This document shows positions 15,821 through 23,336 of a stretch of DNA of 64,000 bases, piece by piece. The notes below the pieces were generated by a model. The model was not told the origin of the DNA, did no database searches, and saw nothing but the letters and a program-made list of their open reading frames with translations. The position numbers were made by a program, and so were the translations under genes. This DNA comes from Blautia schinkii DSM 10518 (GTDB taxonomy: Bacteria; Bacillota; Clostridia; Lachnospirales; Lachnospiraceae): NCBI GenBank assembly GCA_000702025.1, contig JNKJ01000017.1, forward strand, positions 1 through 64,000, read 5' to 3'. The stretch's first letter is position 1; every line of letters begins with the position of its first letter.

Positions 15821-16081
15821 ATGTCGTTGAAAATATTATTTGATTATAGTAAACTTAGAGGGAGGATAATAGAAAAATTTCACTCACAAAGTGCTTTTGC
15901 GGCTAAAAACAATATGTCGAATAGATCTATGTCATTGAAACTGAATAATGGAATTAGGCTTTCGCAGGAGGAGATTATAAAATGGAGTGAACTTTTAGAT
16001 ATTAATCGAGAAGAAATACCTCAGTATTTTTTTAAACAAAAAGTTTCAAATATGAAACAATGTAAAGGAGGATTAGCATGA
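15821..16081 (+). CDS. Cro-like DUF739 family protein
   Basis: 86 residues. DYSKLRGRIIEKFHSQSAFAAKNNMSNRSMSLKLN is a helix-turn-helix typical of DUF739 phage proteins, with YFF near the end (IPQYFFKQKV) as in the family. As the first gene on the early strand opposite the repressor, it is the likely Cro counterpart. ATG 15821 has GGGAGGTGAGAGG upstream. A longer frame to 15557 runs through the operators and is rejected. Confidence 0.82.
   Translation: MSLKILFDYSKLRGRIIEKFHSQSAFAAKNNMSNRSMSLKLNNGIRLSQEEIIKWSELLDINREEIPQYFFKQKVSNMKQCKGGLA
16043..16058. promoter_or_regulatory. Third operator-like site GTTTCAAATATGAAAC
   Basis: A perfect palindrome of the GTTTCA-n4-TGAAAC type inside the 3' end of the Cro-like gene, 20 bp before the antirepressor start. 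The repressor or Cro could modulate the early transcript here. Confidence 0.65.
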
Positions 16082-16956
16082 ATCAATTAACAGTAACAGG
16101 AACACAGAGCTTTATGGGAAAGGATATCCCGGTAGTCGCAGGAGGATTCGGAAAGAATCAGAAATGTATCTCAGATAAGACGGTAGCGGAAATACACGGC
16201 ATGAGGGAACCAGATGTACGACGCAGGATTACGGATAATATCAAGAGATTTAAAGAAGGTGTTGATTACATTGACTTGAAAGGTGTGCATGAGACGCACA
16301 CGTTGAGATTACTTCAAAACTTAGGTTATGCCAAACAGTCAATTACCCAAGCCGAACATATTTATCTCCTGTCAGAACGTGGCTATGCAAAACTCATTAA
16401 GATCATGGACACGGACCTTGCTTGGGAAATTCACGATAAGCTGATGGATGAATATTTCCAGATGAAAGAAGAAAAGAAATCCACTCCCAGGCAGCCCAAA
16501 ATCGAGAGCATGTCCAGCGCCACAACTGCGGTCAAGACGCTCACCCCTCTGCTGGAGGCAGCAGGCTTCAGTAAGGAAATCCAGCTCCTGACAGCGAAGG
16601 CATTTTACCAGAAGGCTGCGGTGGAGCTTCCCTTTGAGATCAAGACGGAGCAGCCATATTATGATACCGTACATATAGCCCGGGAGCTTGGCGTATTCAC
16701 GAAATCCGGAAAACCTGCCAGTGATGCAGTGGGAAATATCATCAAAAAGCTTCAGATTGAGGAATCCGAGTATATCGAAACTTTGGAATCAAAGGGAAAC
16801 TGGCAAGGCTCTGTGAGGAAATATGCTCCTTCTGTGAACCATAAGGTTCAGGGATGGATTGAAGAGCATGATTATCCGGCGGATATCCCTTATATAGAAA
16901 GAAGCGGAAAAGAAAAGATAAATCATGTTGTTTACAGGAACTTAAGTGAGGAGTGA
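16078..16956 (+). CDS. ORF6N/antirepressor-type phage DNA-binding protein
   Basis: 292 residues. Residues about 15-115 (KDIPVVAGGFGKNQKCISDKTVAEIHG...REPDVRRRITDNIKRFKEGVDYIDL) match the ORF6N domain. The C-terminal part (YDTVHIARELGVFTKSGKPASDAVGNIIKKL) looks like a second DNA-binding module of antirepressors. Such proteins are thought to counter the lysogenic repressor or regulate early genes. Overlaps the Cro-like gene by ATGA. Confidence 0.82.
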   Translation: MNQLTVTGTQSFMGKDIPVVAGGFGKNQKCISDKTVAEIHGMREPDVRRRITDNIKRFKEGVDYIDLKGVHETHTLRLLQNLGYAKQSITQAEHIYLLSERGYAKLIKIMDTDLAWEIHDKLMDEYFQMKEEKKSTPRQPKIESMSSATTAVKTLTPLLEAAGFSKEIQLLTAKAFYQKAAVELPFEIKTEQPYYDTVHIARELGVFTKSGKPASDAVGNIIKKLQIEESEYIETLESKGNWQGSVRKYAPSVNHKVQGWIEEHDYPADIPYIERSGKEKINHVVYRNLSEE

Positions 16957-16974
16957 ACAGGAAAGGAGATAACT

Positions 16975-17199
16975 ATGGAACATGCAGTAGAACGGCTAAT
17001 GGCCTACCTGGATATAGAGCAGGTTAAGCTTATCAGGGAATGGTCCTCCGGCGAATATAAGAAGCTTAGTGATTGCCCGTCCTATGAAACGGTCAAGGCC
17101 TATTGTGACGCTATTAACATCCTGAATAAGCATTGGATGCGTGACTATGAGCCCATTTCGCCCAGGAGTCTTGTGCAGGAAAGGAGAAGAGAATTATGA
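16975..17199 (+). CDS. Early phage protein, unknown (74 aa)
   Basis: Not recognised. 74 residues, soluble, mixed charge, no Cys motif pattern. ATG has GGAAAGGAG upstream and the end overlaps the next gene by ATGA. Part of the early operon. Confidence 0.65.
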   Translation: MEHAVERLMAYLDIEQVKLIREWSSGEYKKLSDCPSYETVKAYCDAINILNKHWMRDYEPISPRSLVQERRREL

Positions 17200-17576
17200 A
17201 CGATATAGATATTAAGAACGCTGCATTGCGTGAACTCCTGGAAATCTTTGATTCGGAAAATGATTTAGACGAAGAAGAATTCAAGGAATACGAGGCGGTC
17301 AGGGATGAGGCTGCACGGATAATTGAATACGATGAAGATGCACAAGAGCTGTTTAATCAAGCCGGAATCAGCATAGATGAGCTGGCTTGCCAGATAGTAA
17401 AGAATAATACGGATGAATTTTCAGGAGTTGGCAGACTGATTGACCTTGCAGTAAGGACAATGAAAGCGCAGGGCTCAGACCAGGAATCCATTCAAAAGTG
17501 CATTGATAGCTTATGTGACCAGTGTTGTGTGCCGGATGATAGGAAAAGAGAGTTTAAGAGATTAGTGGAAAGGTGA
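17196..17576 (+). CDS. Early phage protein, unknown, acidic (126 aa)
   Basis: Not recognised. Strongly acidic N-terminal half (DSENDLDEEEFKEYEAVRDEA), helical, with a Cys pair DQCCVPDD near the end. GGAAAGGAG lies upstream of the ATG. The acidic character is seen in DNA-mimic proteins, but nothing else supports that role. Confidence 0.65.
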   Translation: MNDIDIKNAALRELLEIFDSENDLDEEEFKEYEAVRDEAARIIEYDEDAQELFNQAGISIDELACQIVKNNTDEFSGVGRLIDLAVRTMKAQGSDQESIQKCIDSLCDQCCVPDDRKREFKRLVER

Positions 17577-17583
17577 GTGAAGT

Positions 17584-18237
17584 ATGAAAGTGATTAAAGG
17601 AAAGATGAGAGCGCCAGAGTCAAAAGCACTTTACTATCTAAACGCATTACAGCGTTTTACAGAAAAGAATGCGTATGTATCATTTGATGAATTAGCCGAT
17701 AAAGACAATCTTGTCAAATATGTCTACCTGGGAATCAAATGGTTTTCCTACGCCGCCGAAATGGAGCCTGAAGCATATACCGGAGATTATCTGGAAGAGG
17801 AACATAGACTGATAGAGAGTATTCTTGATGCTATAGGAATGATTACTCCGGCACAGTTAACGCAGATGTTCCCTCCTGAGAAGAGATTTGATGGGAAAAA
17901 GAAAGCATATAAGGACTATTTCAGTACAATGGAAGCGCTTAGCAAGTTAGAGCCGGACAAGCCTATAGGAGATGACAGGACAGTTTTTGACACGTTGTGG
18001 GACTATCAAAATTGGGATGTTAATCTGTTTATGGTAGCCTGTATGGCAAATCTGAACCGTATAAGACAGCTTAACGGTGAGCCGGACTTAATGGATGAGC
18101 TCTTTCAAGAACAGCGAGTTGATTCGTACACTCTGCATGAGAAGGAAGGATATTTGCAGAATAACCGTACGGGCGAAGTATTTAAGCTCCCAAAGCCTAA
18201 AACGCGGATCCCCAGAAACTTAAAAGTCCATAGTTGA
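17584..18237 (+). CDS. Early phage protein, unknown (217 aa)
   Basis: Not recognised. 217 residues, soluble, rich in aromatic residues (NALQRFTEKNAYVSFDEL, WDYQNWDVNLFMVACMANLNRIRQ). GTGAGTGAAGT upstream of the ATG is a weak site. Follows the previous gene after 7 bp. Confidence 0.65.
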   Translation: MKVIKGKMRAPESKALYYLNALQRFTEKNAYVSFDELADKDNLVKYVYLGIKWFSYAAEMEPEAYTGDYLEEEHRLIESILDAIGMITPAQLTQMFPPEKRFDGKKKAYKDYFSTMEALSKLEPDKPIGDDRTVFDTLWDYQNWDVNLFMVACMANLNRIRQLNGEPDLMDELFQEQRVDSYTLHEKEGYLQNNRTGEVFKLPKPKTRIPRNLKVHS

Positions 18238-18260
18238 TTCAGATTAAAGGAGGGCAGCTT

Positions 18261-18455
18261 ATGAGATATCGCATAGAATACGCGGATGGGCAGTGCTGTA
18301 ACTTTGCTAATAGTAGGCCGGACTTGCTTAACTGGCTCAAACTGCTGAAAGATGAAGCCATAACGGATATCAGAAAACTGTATAAAAGCGGAGTATCAGA
18401 TTCCGTTATGGAAAAGTATGAGAAATATATAAACAAGAAGGGAGAATTATCATGA
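18261..18455 (+). CDS. Small early phage protein, unknown (64 aa)
   Basis: MRYRIEYADGQCCNFANSRPD begins a 64-residue basic/acidic helical protein. Start chosen at ATG 18261, which has AAAGGAGGGCAGCTT upstream, over an in-frame codon at 18234. Overlaps the next gene by ATGA. Confidence 0.65.
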   Translation: MRYRIEYADGQCCNFANSRPDLLNWLKLLKDEAITDIRKLYKSGVSDSVMEKYEKYINKKGELS

Positions 18456-18841
18456 AGAAAGTATTTAAGGAATTTATCGACAAATTTGCGGAGGACTTTA
18501 CCTGCGAGGAACGCGAGAACAGAAAATATATTAAAGGCCAGATCAGAGAGGCTGCAGATGAGGACCCTGGCTTTGAAGCGATGGTTTTTAAGCTTGGCGC
18601 TCATATCATCGCCAAACGTATTGCGAAATGTGACCCGAGAGATATTGATTGGACTCAGGTTGACGAAAAGGAGGCAATAAGGCTTCTGAATGGCTTAACC
18701 CTAAGAGATATTCATCCATTTTTTAATGACGATGGAGTTCCAGAGGGAAAAGCATGTGTGTTCTCTACGATAGAAACATCAAAGTTTAGAGTCCTTTTGA
18801 TCTATGACTATGGTGAGCTGCGCATCAGTAATTTTTATTAA
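18452..18841 (+). CDS. Early phage protein, unknown (129 aa)
   Basis: Not recognised. Soluble, N-terminal amphipathic helix (KKVFKEFIDKFAEDF), then mixed alpha/beta with FRVLLIYDYGELRISNFY at the end. AAGGGAG ribosome site. Translation coupled to the upstream gene. Confidence 0.65.
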   Translation: MKKVFKEFIDKFAEDFTCEERENRKYIKGQIREAADEDPGFEAMVFKLGAHIIAKRIAKCDPRDIDWTQVDEKEAIRLLNGLTLRDIHPFFNDDGVPEGKACVFSTIETSKFRVLLIYDYGELRISNFY

Positions 18842-18857
18842 GACCGGAGGGACGAGT

Positions 18858-19046
18858 ATGGGAACAGTACCACGAATGCTGACCATTAAGGAAGTCAGCA
18901 AACAAACGGGCATATCTTATGACTTCATCCGTAAGTTATGCCTGCAGGGAAGAATCGTACATATCAGAGCGGGCGTGAAGTACCTGGTGAACTTTGACCG
19001 CTTTCTCGAATATCTCAATGAAGGGGAGGGGCAGCAGGATGAGTAA
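18858..19046 (+). CDS. Excisionase-like MerR-type helix-turn-helix protein
   Basis: 62 residues. LTIKEVSKQTGISYDFIRKLCLQGRI is a winged-helix excisionase/HTH_17 motif, followed by AGVKYLVNFDRFLEYLNE. It may be the directionality factor for the integrase or an early regulator. ATG 18858 has CCGGAGGGACGAG upstream. An earlier in-frame start at 18804 overlaps the previous gene and lacks a site. Overlaps the next ORF by 8 bp. Confidence 0.75.
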   Translation: MGTVPRMLTIKEVSKQTGISYDFIRKLCLQGRIVHIRAGVKYLVNFDRFLEYLNEGEGQQDE

Positions 19047-19170
19047 GGAAGTTGTGATGATACCAAAAGACCAGTATGAGAAGATGCTGGAAGCCTACGA
19101 TGCCGCTATGGAGCAGTTGGCCGAACTGAGGCAGTTTCTTGAACAGAAAAATGAAAATGCTCCCGACTAA
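19039..19170 (+). CDS. Small coiled-coil phage protein (43 aa)
   Basis: MSKEVVMIPKDQYEKMLEAY, then AAMEQLAELRQFLEQK and an N/A/P-rich end: 43 residues, almost entirely one amphipathic helix. GGGGCAGCAGG upstream. The overlap ATGAGTAA with the excisionase-like gene implies coupling. Confidence 0.6.
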   Translation: MSKEVVMIPKDQYEKMLEAYDAAMEQLAELRQFLEQKNENAPD

Positions 19171-19196
19171 GCTGCAACTTAGACAGGAGCCGCATA

Positions 19197-19244
19197 GCTG
19201 GAACTATGGTCAGAATGCATTTTTATCTTATCATAGTTCCGGCC
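19197..19244 (+). repeat. Inverted repeat before an early gene
   Basis: CTGGAACTATG (19197-19207) pairs with CATAGTTCCGG (19234-19244) around a 26-nt loop. It lies 25 bp before the next start codon, in a stretch that departs from the gapless packing of the early genes. Possible regulatory hairpin. Confidence 0.5.
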
Positions 19245-19267
19245 AAAAAGAAAGGCGGAATAAAAAA

Positions 19268-19807
19268 ATGAATGAAATTACTTTAAAAAGAGTGCGGTCA
19301 GATGAGTTGACCAGGTTACAGATTATGCGACTGGATCGCCATTACAAGACAGTATTGGGGGATTTCGTTGCCCTTTATGATCATAAGAGAAAAGAACTGT
19401 TGGTAAATTCAAAGATTCCAGATACAGATGTCCAGATATTTATGAGGACGGTTTTGTACGATGGCGATTGTACCGATGATGCTGAATGTATGGAGGACTT
19501 TGAGTACATATACGCAAACTATGGTTTTACGGTTTATTCTATTCTTTCGGATGCATGGAAGGCCCAAAGGCGTGACCGCCGCCTGGCACAGGCAGAGGAA
19601 ATAACGCCAAGGGTAGTGAAAGCAATTGGTGATTATATCATGGATGATGATTCTCCTAGTGTATTTGATGAGTTTTTAGTCTATCAGATATGTTCTACAG
19701 TAAATAAAAAGAAGCGTACAACTGCTTACAACTTGGTGGGTGCCGATACAGAGTATGTATTTTATCTGGGCTATTTGATGGGGAAGGGAGTGATACACGA
19801 TGTATAA
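19268..19807 (+). CDS. Early phage protein, unknown (179 aa)
   Basis: Not recognised. MNEITLKRVRSDELTRLQIM starts a soluble alpha/beta protein with acidic middle (DGDCTDDAECMEDFEYIYANYG). ATG 19268 has GAAAGGCGGAAT upstream. An in-frame start at 19139 falls inside the preceding 43-aa gene. Overlaps the next gene by 8 bp. Confidence 0.65.
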   Translation: MNEITLKRVRSDELTRLQIMRLDRHYKTVLGDFVALYDHKRKELLVNSKIPDTDVQIFMRTVLYDGDCTDDAECMEDFEYIYANYGFTVYSILSDAWKAQRRDRRLAQAEEITPRVVKAIGDYIMDDDSPSVFDEFLVYQICSTVNKKKRTTAYNLVGADTEYVFYLGYLMGKGVIHDV

Positions 19808-20264
19808 GAGCTTAAGCAATGACCAGCTAAAACAATTCCCCTATCCTAACTTAGTGGCAGAGGTTATTGAAAGCAATTATAGCATCAATACCCTGTCAGA
19901 AAACATGAGGCTTGGTGGCAGACAGGTAAATGATACCGAAGTATGGATGAAGCTAAGAGGAGAGCGGGAGATATATGTAAGTGAAGCATATGGGCTGATA
20001 CGCTTGTTTCATACACAATGGGATTATCTGTTTGATTCAAAACTTCGTACCCTTCACGGAAAAACTGTGGCCTATTGGAGATGGTATAATCGTGATGAAA
20101 GTATAAGGGAAATGGATTCTGATTTACTTGAAATAGATAATATTGTTAATGCGTTGAAAAGCAACCCGCATGTATTTGAATTCATAAGACACGTTATTAC
20201 CTTGAATAAAGAGCAGCGGGAAAAGGCAATCAGTATGTTGCAGGAGGATAGTTATGAAGAGTGA
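19800..20264 (+). CDS. Early phage protein, unknown (154 aa)
   Basis: Not recognised. Residues about 16-60 (NLVAEVIESNYSINTLSENMRLGGRQVNDTEVWMKLRG) could form a helix-turn-helix-like region, with a long C-terminal helix. GGGGAAGGGAG ribosome site. Overlaps the next gene by 11 bp. Confidence 0.65.
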   Translation: MYKSLSNDQLKQFPYPNLVAEVIESNYSINTLSENMRLGGRQVNDTEVWMKLRGEREIYVSEAYGLIRLFHTQWDYLFDSKLRTLHGKTVAYWRWYNRDESIREMDSDLLEIDNIVNALKSNPHVFEFIRHVITLNKEQREKAISMLQEDSYEE

Positions 20265-20538
20265 GTTCGATATACATATATCACAGGCGGAGCCTAAATA
20301 CTTTAAGAATAGCGGTTCGGATATTGACGGACTCATTCAAGAAATAATTATGGAGCTTATGGAGTTCACTGCCAAGGAACTTACCACATTTAAGGATGAG
20401 TGGATGGCAGCATTAAAACAACGAGGTATTGCACGGGATCTTATTACATACTGCGGAAAGATAGTGGATGCAGTATCTGAATATAAGGATAGAGAATATT
20501 CTTCTCTTTATCCGGGTGGAGCAGGACAAAATACATAA
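20254..20538 (+). CDS. Early phage protein, unknown (94 aa)
   Basis: Not recognised. 94 residues, soluble, mostly helical (IQEIIMELMEFTAKELTTFKDEWMAALKQRG). GCAGGAGGATAGTT upstream of the ATG. Confidence 0.6.
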   Translation: MKSEFDIHISQAEPKYFKNSGSDIDGLIQEIIMELMEFTAKELTTFKDEWMAALKQRGIARDLITYCGKIVDAVSEYKDREYSSLYPGGAGQNT

Positions 20539-20573
20539 TAAGCCTAAAGGAGTTTCTGAAGGGAGGAAAAGTA

Positions 20574-20906
20574 ATGAAGCATAAGGGAGATATCTTTGTT
20601 GGATTACTCCGATTAACAGCAAAATGTGGCATAAAAGTGTTGTTTAGCCCTGATTTTCAAGCCGGCTCCGGACGGATTACAGGAAAGAGAATAGGTATCT
20701 CATCAGTGCAGGATATAGATGGGTTAAATTATGTGCTGTCACATGAGTTAGCTCACTATTATCTTCATGCCGACAAAGGCGACATACGGACAAGTCCTGA
20801 TGTACAGCAGTACGAGGAACAGGCAGACAGAGCGGCTAATCTTCTGCTGGATGCATTAACAATAGATCAGGGTAATTACAGTACGGAACAGAAAAATAAC
20901 TCATAA
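20574..20906 (+). CDS. ImmA/IrrE-type metallopeptidase, short, stand-alone
   Basis: 110 residues. VLSHELAHYYLHADKGD gives the HExxH zinc motif (His-Glu-Leu-Ala-His, about 57-61) and DVQQYEEQADRAANLLL supplies the third ligand region (E-x-x-A). No DNA-binding domain. It is the second of three peptidases of this family in the prophage. Repressor cleavage is possible but the partner is not apparent. GGGAGGAAAAGTA ribosome site. Confidence 0.82.
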   Translation: MKHKGDIFVGLLRLTAKCGIKVLFSPDFQAGSGRITGKRIGISSVQDIDGLNYVLSHELAHYYLHADKGDIRTSPDVQQYEEQADRAANLLLDALTIDQGNYSTEQKNNS

Positions 20907-20922
20907 AAAGGGGGAAGGGTTG

Positions 20923-21297
20923 ATGACAAGAGAGCAGGTAAAACGGAAAGTAAGAGAGTACATCCGACAAAATAACAGTGTTTCATACATAGAATTGCAA
21001 CGGTTGCTGGATGAGTTGGAGTACAACTACCGGGGAGATTTATGCATCGTATCTTCTAAATGCGAACGAGCTATATTTTGGGACGGATGGAATCAGGATG
21101 CCATAGACCTTATGAATGAAATTCAGGACGAAGGTGGTATACACAAAGAGCCAACGCAGTTCCTGACATATTTATTGGGTGGCGGAGGATTAAGCCTTCC
21201 AATAGTGCAGTCGGCAGTAGATTTAAAGCAAGATTGTTGGATCCCAGTTGTATTTTGCCCGGGTCCAGAGAAAGCGAGGAACAGGGATAATGGATAA
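20923..21297 (+). CDS. Early phage protein, unknown (124 aa)
   Basis: N-terminal TREQVKRKVREYIRQNNSVSYIELQRLLDELEYNYRGD resembles a small winged-helix segment. The rest (IFWDGWNQDAIDLMNEIQDEGGI..LPIVQSA) is unassigned. ATG 20923 chosen over TTG 20920. The site is GGGGGAAGGG. Overlaps the next gene by 8 bp. Confidence 0.6.
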   Translation: MTREQVKRKVREYIRQNNSVSYIELQRLLDELEYNYRGDLCIVSSKCERAIFWDGWNQDAIDLMNEIQDEGGIHKEPTQFLTYLLGGGGLSLPIVQSAVDLKQDCWIPVVFCPGPEKARNRDNG

Positions 21298-21721
21298 AAG
21301 TATTCGTGAACAGATTCTTAGGCTGGAAAAAGAGCGTGACCATTCTATAGCTGTGGTTAATTGGGCTAAAGTATTTACACTTCTCGGTATAGACTGGGCG
21401 TACTCCAGGGCTATAGGACCAGCTTCTAAGTTCTATCTTCCAGAACAGAAGATTTTCTTTTCGGTATCGGATGAAGCGACTGTATCTAGCTCCATAGAGG
21501 TAATAGGAACAACGGATGGAAGATTTAGAATGGCCGATAATTGTAGTTTTGATGAAACCTGGCTTACGTTATGCAAAGGCTGCGGCAAGAGATTTTTCCT
21601 GGATAGTACAAGAAGCTTCGTTTGCCCGATTTGTGGAGAGTATGATGGTGATCATCACCTCGATAAGACGTACTATGGGCATGAGAACATATTTAATTCA
21701 GTTTTAGCAGACGTGAACTAA
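21290..21721 (+). CDS. Phage protein with a zinc ribbon (143 aa)
   Basis: A C-terminal four-cysteine knuckle CKGCGKRFF...FVCPICGEYDGDHH (about 101-128) predicts zinc binding. The N-terminal part (WAKVFTLLGIDWAYSRAIGPASKFYLPEQKIFFSVSDE) resembles an endonuclease-like fold, but I cannot confirm this. Start ATG 21290, since the longer frame to 21248 overlaps the previous gene without a site. Confidence 0.65.
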   Translation: MDKSIREQILRLEKERDHSIAVVNWAKVFTLLGIDWAYSRAIGPASKFYLPEQKIFFSVSDEATVSSSIEVIGTTDGRFRMADNCSFDETWLTLCKGCGKRFFLDSTRSFVCPICGEYDGDHHLDKTYYGHENIFNSVLADVN

Positions 21722-21737
21722 AAAGGAGGGGGCGTAA

Positions 21738-21803
21738 GTGGTAATGATAAGTATGAAATGCCAGGATACGCCCACAGTGTTTCAAGGTGACCTAATGACT
21801 TGA
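21738..21803 (+). CDS. Possible leader peptide (21 aa)
   Basis: GTG at 21738 lies 4-5 nt behind AAGGAGGGGG, a very strong site, and opens a 21-codon frame ending TGA 21803, 17 bp before the replication initiator. It may be a short leader that couples ribosomes to the next gene, or a degraded gene start. Confidence 0.35.
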   Translation: MVMISMKCQDTPTVFQGDLMT

Positions 21804-21820
21804 TAAGGAGTGAATAAAGC

Positions 21821-22711
21821 TTGGCAGATAAAAGAATGTTTACAAAGAAGATTATAGATAGTGACGCTTTTCTGGATATGCCTCTTTCTACTCAAGCCCT
21901 ATATTTTCATCTTGCCATGCGCGCAGATGATGATGGATTTTTAAATAATGCCAATAAGATATTGAGGATTATTGGAGCGGCGCAGAATGATTATGACCTG
22001 TTAGTGGCAAAGCGGTTCGTTATCCAATTCCCAGATGGAATTTGTGTGATTAAACATTGGAGAATGCACAATTATATTCAGAAGGATAGATATAAGGAAA
22101 CGCAATATAAGGATGAAAAATCCATGCTTGGGATTAAAAAAAACGGAGCTTACACATTGGATAAAAAGAAGGATGTTTCCAATTTGGCTACAGGATGCGT
22201 CCAGTCTGCAACCACTATGTATCCAGAGTGTATCCAGTCTGTATCCGGTTTGGAAGCTCAGGTTAGATTAGGTAAGGTTAGTATAGATAAGGATAGATAT
22301 AAAGACATAGTTGACACTGAAGCGTCAACGCCTCCGGCTCATGAGAAAAAGCATTCCGACGACAGCTTTGAACTGCAATGCGTGGATATGCTTATCTGTT
22401 CCTGCCTGGAAAGTTTTCCGAAAGCGAGAGTTCCTAAGACTGAGCAGCAGAAAGAAAAGTGGGCGGATGAGATTGAGAAGATGAAACGGATAGATAAACT
22501 ATCGGAGGATGAAATAAAAGAGGCGCTGCAATATGCAACCACGGACAGATTCTGGAAAACCAATATACGCAGTACAAAGAAGTTCCGGGAGAAGTTTGAA
22601 GTTCTTATCACCCAGAGCAGGAACGGGAAAGACCGTAGGCTCTCACCAATGGATGATTTAGTGGAAAGGCTCAACAGGATGGAGGAGAGTTATGAACCTG
22701 ACAGAATTTAA
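21821..22711 (+). CDS. Phage replication initiator / replisome organiser
   Basis: 296 residues, TTG start. Residues 5-105 (RMFTKKIIDSDAFLDMPLSTQALYFHLAMRADDDGFLNNANKILR) are the N-terminal winged-helix domain of phage replisome organisers. The C-terminal part has a helical DnaD-like region (EDEIKEALQYATTDRFWKTNIRSTKKFREKFEVL). It would bind the phage origin and recruit the helicase loader encoded next. The site GATAAGGAG lies upstream. Overlaps the next gene by 20 bp. Confidence 0.82.
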   Translation: MADKRMFTKKIIDSDAFLDMPLSTQALYFHLAMRADDDGFLNNANKILRIIGAAQNDYDLLVAKRFVIQFPDGICVIKHWRMHNYIQKDRYKETQYKDEKSMLGIKKNGAYTLDKKKDVSNLATGCVQSATTMYPECIQSVSGLEAQVRLGKVSIDKDRYKDIVDTEASTPPAHEKKHSDDSFELQCVDMLICSCLESFPKARVPKTEQQKEKWADEIEKMKRIDKLSEDEIKEALQYATTDRFWKTNIRSTKKFREKFEVLITQSRNGKDRRLSPMDDLVERLNRMEESYEPDRI

Positions 22712-23336
22712 GTTTATAGCAGCTACGTTAAAAGCATCTTACCAGTCCTTGCGGGCCTTTGACACAGACGAGGGGCTTAGAATCTGGTATGAGATGCTGA
22801 AGGACCTGGATTACAAGGTGATTTCAGAGGCGGTGTCAATGTGTGTAAAAGAAAGCCCGTACCCTCCGGCCATTGCAGATATACGAAAGATTTGTAAAAG
22901 GCTGGTGGCTCCGGATTGGTCGGTCGAATGGCAGAAGCTGATAAAGGGAGCTACGTACACAGAATTGAATGCGCCGGCGCAATACGCATTAAAAACATTT
23001 ACAAGAGAATGCCTGGATGAAATACTGGAGAATAGGCAGTGGGCTCTACGCGGGATGAAGGAATTTGAACGGTTGTATGAAAACTATTTCCGCCTGACTA
23101 ACAAAGACAAAAAGGCTTTAATGGAGCTTGGGGTGTGGAAACGCAATCCGGAAGATATGACAGCTTTCATTTCTTCCAGCACCAACGGAATTGAAAGTAG
23201 AGACAGGTTCATAACCTTGAATGCCGGAACCCGGACAGACCTTGAAGAAAGAGGAATCATCCAGGGACAGACACTTGCTTTAAGAGATGCCACAGAAGAA
23301 GATGTGAGGCTTCTGCAGGAAGAAGGATTGTTATGA
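22692..23336 (+). CDS. Helicase loader/inhibitor-like phage protein
   Basis: 214 residues. The N-terminal helical part (FKFIAATLKASYQSLRAFDTDEGLRIWYEMLKDLDYKVISEAV...ESPYPPAIADIR) is the typical signature of phage helicase loader/inhibitor (G39P-like) proteins. Between initiator and primase-helicase, it probably delivers the helicase to the origin. The gene contains a TGCGCCGGCGCA palindrome at 22970-22981. Overlaps the next gene by ATGA. Confidence 0.75.
   Translation: MNLTEFKFIAATLKASYQSLRAFDTDEGLRIWYEMLKDLDYKVISEAVSMCVKESPYPPAIADIRKICKRLVAPDWSVEWQKLIKGATYTELNAPAQYALKTFTRECLDEILENRQWALRGMKEFERLYENYFRLTNKDKKALMELGVWKRNPEDMTAFISSSTNGIESRDRFITLNAGTRTDLEERGIIQGQTLALRDATEEDVRLLQEEGLL
22970..22981. 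promoter_or_regulatory. TGCGCCGGCGCA palindrome inside the helicase-loader gene
   Basis: Second of three copies of this 12-bp GC-only-core palindrome in an AT-rich prophage. The other two precede ribosome sites. Confidence 0.4.
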
